Below, piece after piece: positions 1 through 6,671 of a DNA stretch of 8,459 bases. The notes below the pieces were generated by a model. That model was given only the letters and a program-made list of their open reading frames with translations. It did no database searches and was not told the DNA's origin. This DNA comes from an uncultured Bacteroides sp. (GTDB lineage: Bacteria > Bacteroidota > Bacteroidia > Bacteroidales > UBA11471), in the NCBI GenBank assembly GCA_905210875.1, contig CAJLYN010000085.1, positions 1-8,459 of the forward strand. The letters are read 5' to 3'. Both the position numbers and the translations under genes were made by a program. Each line of letters begins with the position of its first letter. The first letter of the stretch is position 1.

Positions 1-29
1 TTTGCAGGCATACTAAAAAACACCCAACT

Positions 30-824
30 ATGACACCTCTTCATTCGAAAGAAGAAAAATGCGCCGCTTTCGGCCGCCTTCTCGACATATTGGACGAACT
101 TCGGATCAAATGCCCGTGGGACCGTAAACAGACCAACGAATCGCTCCGCGCCAACACCATAGAAGAGACCTACGAGTTGTGCGAAGCTCTTATTCAAAAT
201 GATGCTGCCTCAATAAAAAAAGAACTGGGCGATGTGTTGCTGCATATAGTCTTTTATGCAAAAATCGGTGAAGAAAAAAATCTATACGACATCGCCGATG
301 TATGCAATGCTTTATGTGAAAAACTCATCTATCGACACCCACACGTCTTCGGTACGACTCACGTCTCTACCTCAAGCCAGGTCGAAGAAAATTGGGAGGC
401 TCTCAAACTTAAGGAAAAAGGGGGCAACAAAACTGTACTGGCCGGTGTTCCCACAGCCCTACCTGCCCTCATCAAGGCCTGCCGCATACAAGAAAAAGCA
501 CGCAATGTAGGTTTCGATTGGGAAGAGCGGGAACAGGTATGGGACAAGGTAAAAGAAGAAATCGCCGAATTTGAAACGGCCATACGCGACAATGCCGACA
601 AGGAGAAAGAGGCCGAATTCGGCGACCTGCTGTTCAGTCTCATCAATGCAGCCCGACTCTACAAGATAAATCCCGAAAACGCCCTTGAACTCACCAATCA
701 GAAGTTTATCCGCCGCTTCAATTATGTAGAAGCCGGAGCCAAACAGCAAGGCAAGGAGTTGCGAGACATGACCCTCGGAGAGATGGACACCCTTTGGGAA
801 GAAGCCAAAAAGAAAGGGTTATAA
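30..824 (+). CDS. mazG: Nucleoside triphosphate pyrophosphohydrolase MazG
   Basis: This cytoplasmic house-cleaning enzyme hydrolyses (d)NTPs to the monophosphate and pyrophosphate. The 264-residue length matches the two-domain E. coli type (263 residues as I recall). The N-terminal domain has the CPWD motif at residues 28-31, then an EExxE block at E45/E46/E49 paired with ExxD at E65/D68, which form the Mg-binding site. It continues to RHPHVFG at 102-108. A linker with a conserved VLAGVP-type stretch (136-141) leads to the C-terminal domain, which starts at GFDW (161-164) and carries a second intact set, E176/E177/E180 and E196/D199. Both halves keep their metal ligands. The ATG at 30 places CPWD where the family expects it, and no earlier in-frame start is visible within the window. 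No clear Shine-Dalgarno site precedes it. The upstream partner lies outside the window, and the gene ends before a strong hairpin terminator. Family assignment is secure; the physiological substrate is not visible from sequence. Confidence 0.97.
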   Translation: MTPLHSKEEKCAAFGRLLDILDELRIKCPWDRKQTNESLRANTIEETYELCEALIQNDAASIKKELGDVLLHIVFYAKIGEEKNLYDIADVCNALCEKLIYRHPHVFGTTHVSTSSQVEENWEALKLKEKGGNKTVLAGVPTALPALIKACRIQEKARNVGFDWEEREQVWDKVKEEIAEFETAIRDNADKEKEAEFGDLLFSLINAARLYKINPENALELTNQKFIRRFNYVEAGAKQQGKELRDMTLGEMDTLWEEAKKKGL

Positions 825-846
825 CCTTTCTCTGCGTTTCAAAAAC

Positions 847-879
847 AAAAAAGGCACGCATATTGAGCGTGCCTTTTTT
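847..879. terminator. Bidirectional intrinsic terminator between convergent genes
   Basis: A perfect 7-bp GC-rich stem, GGCACGC (853-859) with GCGTGCC (867-873), closes a 7-base loop. It is flanked by an A-run (847-852) and a T-run (874-879) that extend the pairing to 13 bp and supply a U-tract in either direction. It lies 22 bases after the mazG stop and 127 bases beyond the stop of the leftward 954-residue gene, so it can end both transcripts. The rest of the intergenic stretch (825-1006) shows no gene or other clear signal. Confidence 0.9.
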
Positions 880-1006
880 GTACATCAGGAAAACTCTTAC
901 ATCATAAGACTAGAATATCGTTGAAAAAGAGAAAAAGATGTACGTACCAGAGAAAAGACTTATATGTTTTACTCTAACAGATATCTCCATTCTTCACTAA
1001 GAATTA

Positions 1007-3871
1007 TTATAGCTTATAACTAATTCCTACAAACAGACGGCCCTCGCTATCCAACTTTCTACCATTCTTCAACTTCGTGCACGTCAATAATCCCTGCGGT
1101 TCAATAAGCAAGTCTATGTCTGATGTAACACGAAACCGTCCCTGTAAACCAACTTTGGCTCCATAAACAAAACGGTTTAAATTACTATCGCCACCTATAC
1201 CAGCCGACAAGCCGACCAGCGCAATGGCATCAAAAAGCCTGTCGTTACTAAAACCGGCTCCATGAGCAGAAAGATTAAACAGATAATCGGCTGACAACAT
1301 AAGAGTTTTGTCTTCGGAAAAACCGTCAAATCCACCAAAATCGGCATCAATACGCCAAGCCGATAGAGGAGAAAACCACTTACCCACCGATAAAGCGACT
1401 CCATGACCTCCCGAGAATTTCCCCTGACCGGCGTATAAGAGTTTTCCACCATAAGCCGCAGACACGAAGATTTTCTTGGATTGCTCATACTCTGAAGAGT
1501 TGTTCGCACTGTCATAGCCGTCAAGCTTATACCGAACGCCAACATTCATGGATAGCAAGAAATCGACTGGGAGCGAAGCGACACGCTCCGTAGAGAATTT
1601 TTGGCCGAATATTCTCATTTGCGGTTCTATAAACAGGACAAAACCAGAGGGAAAGCCCCACTCTCCTTTAAGAGATACACCCATACCGGGATACAAACCG
1701 GTATTCGCTCCTGTCACATAAGCCAACACAGGTCCTACACCCACAGAGGCATTGAACAGCCGTTGCTCCTTGTATCCGAACAAGGCAGCATTTATATCCC
1801 ATAAATAGTCAAGTTCCAACAAGCCAAACTTTCGATAACCCGGCTTAGCATCTCCAAAGAAACCAACACCAGCAGTCAAGCGGAAGCCCGACACTGGAGA
1901 GAACCATTTTCCCCCATATACCGAAGCCATAGCGCCCAGACGTTCTTTCGTAGAGAAGACTAGTGCATGATGCAAGATACCCACAGGAGCTACATTCACC
2001 CCATAAAACATATGGTCGGGAAAAGATTCATTGACAAAAGTCTCATTATCGCCCCATTTCCCGTGTCTCATACCGTAACCATACAAATGATAAGATAAAC
2101 CTACGGTTAATGTCGGGACAACATCTACACGGGAAATAAGATTCTCAGCCCATCGATTATCTTGGTTGACATTAATACGGGGCTCTACAAAAAGACCGAA
2201 CATCTCGTTGAAACGGAATGCGCCTTGCAGGCCGGCCCCCACTCCGATGGAGTGTCTAAAAGCTCCTTGCGACGAAACATAATCATAATTTACCCCGGCA
2301 ACGCCACTTACGGTAAAAAGTCTATCGGGGTCATATCCTCGCAAGAGATGGGAAAAATTCAACAAATAATCGAGCTGAGCTCCCATTGCATAGGTACGAT
2401 ATTTGGAATATGCAGCATTTATCCGTGAAGCATTCAGCAAAAGGCGTGTTCCCGAAACAGCATTCCACCATGTTCCAAGTCCCCCGAAGAAACGCATGCC
2501 CTTATTGGGTATAGGCTGAGATACAGAAGCCTGCATCACTCCAACGAAACCACCGCCTATCGTCAAATAGAGATCACCGATACGACGAGGGTAATCAAAA
2601 TCTTTGTCTTCATACAATGTTTTATCTACCACAAAAGGAGTAGGTCGGTAAGTAATACCTGCCGACAGAGAAGGAAGCGGGTCAACAAAAGCTGTACCAT
2701 CCCGCCATGCCATATTGGGAAAAACGTCTACCCTTGGCTCAACAAAAAGAGACCAATGCCCTGCCAATCGTAGTTCTCCATGCAGACCTGCACCGAAGTT
2801 GAATCGATTGAATCGGCCAATCCTCGTTATGCCAATATTGTGATACCCCGCCCCCACAAGACCAGACAATGCGAATCTGCGTAACGGATCATACCCGCCG
2901 AAAATGGCATGAAGATTGAACATATAATCCAATTGCAGACCCACTGACGATTTCTTGATATGAGAACTTTTCAATTGCCGTGCAACAGCCGACAGTCTTA
3001 AGGACGAGAATCTGGAAAAATCATCTCCGACGGCTGCCATTACTGTCCAACCAGGATTCAAAGAATGCAGGCCGGCCAATGTCGATGCAAAGCCACCACC
3101 CAACGAAAAGAAAACTCCTTTAGAAGCTCCGGCAAACGCGACATTATGTCGTTGTGGCGCCGTCAATAAACGATAGCCAAAACCGGCCATCAAAGATGCC
3201 TCCCAATCATATTTCAGCCACGTTTTCTCTCTATCAATATTATCGGTGTAGATACCTATACGTGGCTCAATGTAAAAAAAGGTAAGTGGCGAAATATATA
3301 CACGGGGTTGAAAGCCCAGCCGGAATCCAGCGGCATGAGTCCAATTTCCTTTTTGGTAGAGAAGTTGATATTCTACACCACCAAAAGCTAACACATCGAT
3401 GAGACGATTAGGGTCATCACCATGCAACAACGAAGAAATATTCATCAGATAATCAGCCGATACCGATGCTAAATAGGGATTCTTGTCGGCCACGCCGTTA
3501 TGAAATCCGCCGCTTACCCCGACACGGACACCATGAACTGGAGTCAACCAATCTCCAACGGAAATTCCTACTCTACTGCCAAGCCCCGAAGATGAAAATA
3601 AGCTTGATGGATTTCGGTCAAGAGTCAGGCCAACATCACCCGTAACAAAAAGATGATCTCCAAATTTCTTCGTCGTATACCTTTCATTTCCCAAAGGTTT
3701 TTGTAACATATAGTTCAAGCCGTTAAATGGCAATGAATCTTCTTTTGTACATGCATCTTGTTGCAATTCGCGATGTGCATACGACACGGGATTTTGGGCC
3801 GATGCCGTACATACAAAAAAAATCGGCATCCAAAGGGACCAAAACACTTTATTCACATAATGTAATATCAT
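1007..3871 (-). CDS. Exported protein with five tandem outer-membrane barrel modules
   Basis: I do not recognise a named family for the full 954-residue protein. A signal peptide (residues 1-25, ending CTASA before Q26) is followed by about 45 residues of unclear role. Five related modules then follow at about 70-235, 250-410, 430-596, 618-783 and 797-954. Each alternates amphipathic beta strands with short turns and longer loops; I can trace eight strands in module 3. Shared landmarks are a turn like WFSPVSG followed by R, a DYLxN segment leading to GYDPDRLF, an LFVEPR strand, and a closing strand of the type VGxxYxL. The Tyr of that closing strand falls at 233, 408, 594, 781 and 952. The ATG at 3871 is chosen over in-frame ATGs at 3892 and 3922 because AAGGAG sits five bases upstream and the signal peptide then begins at the N-terminus; the start at 3922 would overlap the previous gene. 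The gene lies 31 bases after the 671-residue gene and is the last of its transcription unit. It could be a string of barrels or a single large one. Confidence 0.78.
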   Translation of the reverse strand: MILHYVNKVFWSLWMPIFFVCTASAQNPVSYAHRELQQDACTKEDSLPFNGLNYMLQKPLGNERYTTKKFGDHLFVTGDVGLTLDRNPSSLFSSSGLGSRVGISVGDWLTPVHGVRVGVSGGFHNGVADKNPYLASVSADYLMNISSLLHGDDPNRLIDVLAFGGVEYQLLYQKGNWTHAAGFRLGFQPRVYISPLTFFYIEPRIGIYTDNIDREKTWLKYDWEASLMAGFGYRLLTAPQRHNVAFAGASKGVFFSLGGGFASTLAGLHSLNPGWTVMAAVGDDFSRFSSLRLSAVARQLKSSHIKKSSVGLQLDYMFNLHAIFGGYDPLRRFALSGLVGAGYHNIGITRIGRFNRFNFGAGLHGELRLAGHWSLFVEPRVDVFPNMAWRDGTAFVDPLPSLSAGITYRPTPFVVDKTLYEDKDFDYPRRIGDLYLTIGGGFVGVMQASVSQPIPNKGMRFFGGLGTWWNAVSGTRLLLNASRINAAYSKYRTYAMGAQLDYLLNFSHLLRGYDPDRLFTVSGVAGVNYDYVSSQGAFRHSIGVGAGLQGAFRFNEMFGLFVEPRINVNQDNRWAENLISRVDVVPTLTVGLSYHLYGYGMRHGKWGDNETFVNESFPDHMFYGVNVAPVGILHHALVFSTKERLGAMASVYGGKWFSPVSGFRLTAGVGFFGDAKPGYRKFGLLELDYLWDINAALFGYKEQRLFNASVGVGPVLAYVTGANTGLYPGMGVSLKGEWGFPSGFVLFIEPQMRIFGQKFSTERVASLPVDFLLSMNVGVRYKLDGYDSANNSSEYEQSKKIFVSAAYGGKLLYAGQGKFSGGHGVALSVGKWFSPLSAWRIDADFGGFDGFSEDKTLMLSADYLFNLSAHGAGFSNDRLFDAIALVGLSAGIGGDSNLNRFVYGAKVGLQGRFRVTSDIDLLIEPQGLLTCTKLKNGRKLDSEGRLFVGISYKL
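1010..3664 (-). repeat. Five divergent protein-level repeats of a barrel module
   Basis: In transcription order the modules are encoded at about 3167-3664, 2642-3124, 2084-2584, 1523-2020 and 1010-1483. The landmark Asp of the DYLxN motif falls at residues 140, 315, 501, 688 and 862, a period of 174 to 187 residues. Outside the motifs the copies differ widely, and I saw no long nucleotide identity between them, so the duplication is old. Module 2 is the outlier: where the others have a WFSPVSG-like turn it has DDFSRFSS. Linkers between modules are short, about 14 to 22 residues, and polar. Boundaries are approximate. Confidence 0.8.
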
Positions 3872-3876
3872 ATTTT

Positions 3877-3882
3877 CTCCTT
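3877..3882 (-). promoter_or_regulatory. Strong Shine-Dalgarno site of the five-module gene
   Basis: AAGGAG lies five bases before the ATG at 3871 and matches the 16S anti-Shine-Dalgarno sequence well. No comparable site precedes the other complete genes here, which have A-rich leaders as is usual in Bacteroidota. It decides the start codon against the longer in-frame alternatives. Confidence 0.7.
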
Positions 3883-3902
3883 GACTTTTCATTTTCACAG
3901 AG

Positions 3903-5918
3903 CTATTGTTGTAACAAATCAACTAAATCACCATCAACACTGGCCACATCGCGCAACGATGGGTCTTTTTCGAAAGCTCTCTCCATGTAGCTCAAAGCCA
4001 AATTGACCTCATCAACCCGATTCGCAGCTACAGCTCTTATATAATCTTCTTTGGCAGAATCTCCCAACTTTTGGGCTTTCTCCCAAGCCTGCTTGTCGGC
4101 CTTTATAGCCAATAACATTAATACCTCGTTAAATGGAGACTCTGCCGATATTTCTTGGACGACCTCGGAATAACGGCCATTCAAGGCAGCGGCATAAATT
4201 CTTACCTGATGATACATCCCAGTATCGGGCAATAACACTGCCAATGAATCTGCTTGAGAATAGAGCCCGGCCGATAGACAGGCTACGGCTTGGTTCAGTC
4301 TTGTTTCGTCGGGTAATTCATCCTGATTTAAATAGGGTTTTAACAAGTCGACATCTGGTTGACCCTTATCAATAAGTATAGCCGCCAAGTCGGTTGCCGC
4401 CACCATGAAATCGGGATATACAGCCAATGCCCTGCGACATATTGCTTCCCTATCAGCCGACATCTCGTCCAAATGATATAATCGCCAAAATTCATTCCGA
4501 GACAATTCCGAACTATTCTCTCTATACAATTCTTTTATCTCATCGTCGGTAAGATATCGATACTGAGAAAAAAGCAATTCATAACTTACCCTACGCAACC
4601 GAGGTAAATAGCGCTTTGCTATTACCGAGCGATAAAATGGCAAATACAACACCTCTTGTGATTGACGATTGGGATTATCGGGCCACTTATTAACAATAGC
4701 TTGGATTGCATCGGCTTCTTTATTTTTTCCATCGTTTCGCAAGAGCTCAATAACCCGACTCCACGGCTCTACATCGGCTGCCGTGAATTTGTCTATATAC
4801 TTTCCACTCTCACCCAACGATTTCATAACAAGTGACACCGCCGCTTCTACACGCATCTCGGCCAATTGCTTGTTTCTTTTGTATCCACCGTCAGGAGAGG
4901 CCGTTCCTAAAATTGAGAAGCTCTTTATCTGACTGTTAGGATCGTTTTCCACTTGCCGTATTTGAGCAATCAAGCGGTTCAACTCCTCCCTATTGTTACC
5001 ATCTTCGACATACAAACGGCTACCACCTACTCTAAATGTAAAGTTCACATCGCCTCTTGTGTCTCGTAACTGCATTTCGGGTTGAGGAAAGAAACTCGCA
5101 TTTTCCACCATCTTACCCGAAACATTATATTCAAGGAATCGCAACGGGTTCACTACACCACGGGCTATTATAAACGTATCGCGATATACCACGCGCCGAT
5201 AATCTTCCATGGCAACCATCATGTCACAGCGAAAATCCTGATTGGGATTCTCTACATATATAGAATCCCTATATGAAATCATATCATCATCTCGAGACGA
5301 GCTTTGTTTGACTTCAACATAGGGAGACAATGGATCTCGAGACAAATCATAATCGTGCATTCGTTCTTGAGTTATGTGATACTCCTTCCCATCAAAAACC
5401 AAAGGGGATAGATATGCCATTGTCCCTTTGGATACATTAAAAATTCCAGGTTGAATTATCAAACGTGCATCTGTCGAAAAAAGACCCTTGGGAACTTTTA
5501 CACGAGTTTTAATATGAAAGTAATTTCCAATCATTTCTATATCCGTAGGTTCTGGGGCAACAACATCAGCGACACGCTTAGCAGCAACTGTGACCTCATC
5601 AAGTGCAATTGAAGTAGGGTCAAGTACCACATTAATCGTCAACTGCCCATCTACTGGAACAATACGTTCTTCATAACCTACCGAGGAAAATATCAAAGAA
5701 TCTTCGGAATCGACTTTAACCAGATACTTTCCATCGGCATTTGTAACGCCAACGAGCTTATTCGTTTCGGCTCTATAAATACTTACCCGATAAAGCAGTT
5801 CGCCTTTCAGATTCGTTACCCTTCCGCGTACATTAATTTCTCGGGCCATTAAAGACAAAGGCAAAATCAGTCCCAAGAACACACCCAATATCAGAAGATA
5901 GAATTTCCTGTTTTTCAT
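3903..5918 (-). CDS. Exported CarboxypepD_reg-like / OmpA-like protein with helical C-terminus
   Basis: The 671-residue protein starts with a signal peptide (MKNRKF, then a hydrophobic run to about residue 25). Residues 27-112 resemble the carboxypeptidase-regulatory-like beta-sandwich found at the front of Bacteroidota TonB-dependent receptors: RGRVTN, TNADGKYLVKV, SSVGYEE and LDEVTV occur in order. Residues 125-330 are beta-rich and resemble, with low certainty, the DUF3868-type region of fimbrial accessory proteins. Residues 331-367 look like an OmpA C-terminal motif (ILGTASPDGG, then N349, LAEMR and a hydrophobic helix), but the Asp that contacts peptidoglycan in OmpA is replaced by Ser341, while R356 is kept. 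From about 380 the chain is helical, with TPR-like helix pairs after 490. The ATG at 5918 is used; a TTG nine bases upstream is not needed. The gap to the DUF3575-like gene upstream is 22 bases and to the five-module gene downstream 31, so these are co-transcribed. A periplasmic or surface scaffold role is inferred, not shown. Confidence 0.72.
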   Translation of the reverse strand: MKNRKFYLLILGVFLGLILPLSLMAREINVRGRVTNLKGELLYRVSIYRAETNKLVGVTNADGKYLVKVDSEDSLIFSSVGYEERIVPVDGQLTINVVLDPTSIALDEVTVAAKRVADVVAPEPTDIEMIGNYFHIKTRVKVPKGLFSTDARLIIQPGIFNVSKGTMAYLSPLVFDGKEYHITQERMHDYDLSRDPLSPYVEVKQSSSRDDDMISYRDSIYVENPNQDFRCDMMVAMEDYRRVVYRDTFIIARGVVNPLRFLEYNVSGKMVENASFFPQPEMQLRDTRGDVNFTFRVGGSRLYVEDGNNREELNRLIAQIRQVENDPNSQIKSFSILGTASPDGGYKRNKQLAEMRVEAAVSLVMKSLGESGKYIDKFTAADVEPWSRVIELLRNDGKNKEADAIQAIVNKWPDNPNRQSQEVLYLPFYRSVIAKRYLPRLRRVSYELLFSQYRYLTDDEIKELYRENSSELSRNEFWRLYHLDEMSADREAICRRALAVYPDFMVAATDLAAILIDKGQPDVDLLKPYLNQDELPDETRLNQAVACLSAGLYSQADSLAVLLPDTGMYHQVRIYAAALNGRYSEVVQEISAESPFNEVLMLLAIKADKQAWEKAQKLGDSAKEDYIRAVAANRVDEVNLALSYMERAFEKDPSLRDVASVDGDLVDLLQQ

Positions 5919-5940
5919 CAGCACCAATTTGAAACTGTTA

Positions 5941-6489
5941 TCATTTGAATATATAAGACACTGAGATACCCAATTTCATAGGTATCGGTTGCCACCCGGA
6001 GCAATTAACTTCTTGAGGTTTCTTATCTCCCTCTTTATAACTGACCGAACGTAATCGTGCCACACCTAGGCCTAAAGAGGTTTCCAGGTTCCAATGTCGA
6101 CTAAGGACAAAAACATACCCGTAAGTCAGACCTCCAGCCCAAATATCTCCGTCGTAAAAACGATGTTTATACTTCACACTATACAATCCCCCCAGCAGTG
6201 CGACACCCATATAATGTCGCGACATGGGCCGACCGAACCAATATCGTAATTCGGGTTGCAATCGAGCATTGGTTGCTTTGATTCCGGCGATTGTAGCGGT
6301 AATAGGATTTACTGCTACGCCCACATCCAGAGAAAGTTTTGGACTTACTCGCAATTCCATAGCCAAGTTTGGCGATAACACAGCCCAATCCAATAAATTA
6401 CTCTTTATCGCCACACGCTGAGCATCGGCCCCATGCGCATAGATGAGCAAGAATAAAAGCAGACCGCACTTACAAAGTACATTCTTCAT
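5941..6489 (-). CDS. DUF3575-like small outer-membrane barrel protein
   Basis: The 182-residue product has a signal peptide cleaved at ADA before Q24. The rest matches the DUF3575 pattern known from Bacteroidales: VAIKSNLLDW (26-35), N41 and E45 in a strand ending VSPKLSLDVG, a LQPELRYWFG block (78-87), then Gly/aromatic-rich strands (YMGVALLGGLYS, GGLTYGYVF) and NLETSLGLG (134-142). The ending SYIFK is a typical terminal barrel strand. Its length suits one eight-strand barrel. In-frame sequence continues upstream to 6603 without a stop, but the ATG at 6489 begins exactly at the signal peptide, and the extra residues would be translated through an inverted repeat. In other Bacteroidales, DUF3575 genes often accompany Mfa/Fim-like fimbrial genes; here the partners are the 671- and 954-residue genes. 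It is the first gene of the probable three-gene unit. Biochemical function is unknown for the family. Confidence 0.84.
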   Translation of the reverse strand: MKNVLCKCGLLLFLLIYAHGADAQRVAIKSNLLDWAVLSPNLAMELRVSPKLSLDVGVAVNPITATIAGIKATNARLQPELRYWFGRPMSRHYMGVALLGGLYSVKYKHRFYDGDIWAGGLTYGYVFVLSRHWNLETSLGLGVARLRSVSYKEGDKKPQEVNCSGWQPIPMKLGISVSYIFK

Positions 6490-6585
6490 AACACAAGTTT
6501 TGCTAAAATCAACACTTTTAAAAGACATCAGTAGGTATAGCAAAAGAAAATCATTCACTGAACACTGAGTCGGTATATCAACAAA

Positions 6586-6634
6586 GAATCTGCAAGTTCC
6601 CATGCGACAATATTATAGGGGAACTTGCAGATTC
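6586..6634 (-). terminator. 16-bp perfect inverted repeat, probable terminator of the OmpA-family gene
   Basis: GAATCTGCAAGTTCCC (6586-6601) is exactly complementary to 6619-6634, with a 17-base loop. On the minus strand the hairpin begins 37 bases after the OmpA-family stop and is followed by TTTGTT, a weak U-tract, which fits an intrinsic terminator. The loop is longer than usual and the U-tract is interrupted, so a role as a leader hairpin or protein-binding site is also possible. Confidence 0.55.
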
Positions 6635-6637
6635 AAA
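6608..6637 (-). promoter_or_regulatory. Candidate Bacteroidota-type promoter inside the inverted repeat
   Basis: On the minus strand TTTG (6634-6637) is followed 18 bases later by TAATATTG (6608-6615), one mismatch from the Bacteroidota -7 consensus TAnnTTTG. Transcription would start near 6601 and give a leader of about 110 bases for the DUF3575-like gene. The motif is short and degenerate, so chance is a real alternative. Confidence 0.33.
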
Positions 6638-6671
6638 CAATCAATTATTAATCAATAGGAAAAAGTAATAT

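Larger units (their letters stand above)
6490..6671 (-). promoter_or_regulatory. Intergenic leader region upstream of the DUF3575-like gene
   Basis: This 182-base gap is the longest non-coding stretch among the leftward genes and is the likeliest place for the promoter of the three-gene unit. It holds the 16-bp inverted repeat at 6586-6634 and a candidate promoter. Closer to the start codon, TTTTGCTA (6498-6505) can pair with TAGCAAAA (6538-6545) around a 10-bp palindrome (6515-6524), so the 5' leader may be structured. No convincing small gene was found. Confidence 0.5.

Noticed and set aside
940..947. GTACGTAC palindrome in the convergent intergenic region
   Set aside because: An isolated 8-base palindrome without flanking signal is expected by chance.
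6490..6603. 38-residue N-terminal extension of the DUF3575-like protein
   Set aside because: It would bury the signal peptide and run through the inverted repeat; the ATG at 6489 begins the signal peptide directly.
6586..6634. Invertible promoter like the Bacteroides capsule switches
   Set aside because: The repeats are inverted and perfect, but the 17-base spacer is far too short for site-specific inversion and no recombinase gene is nearby.
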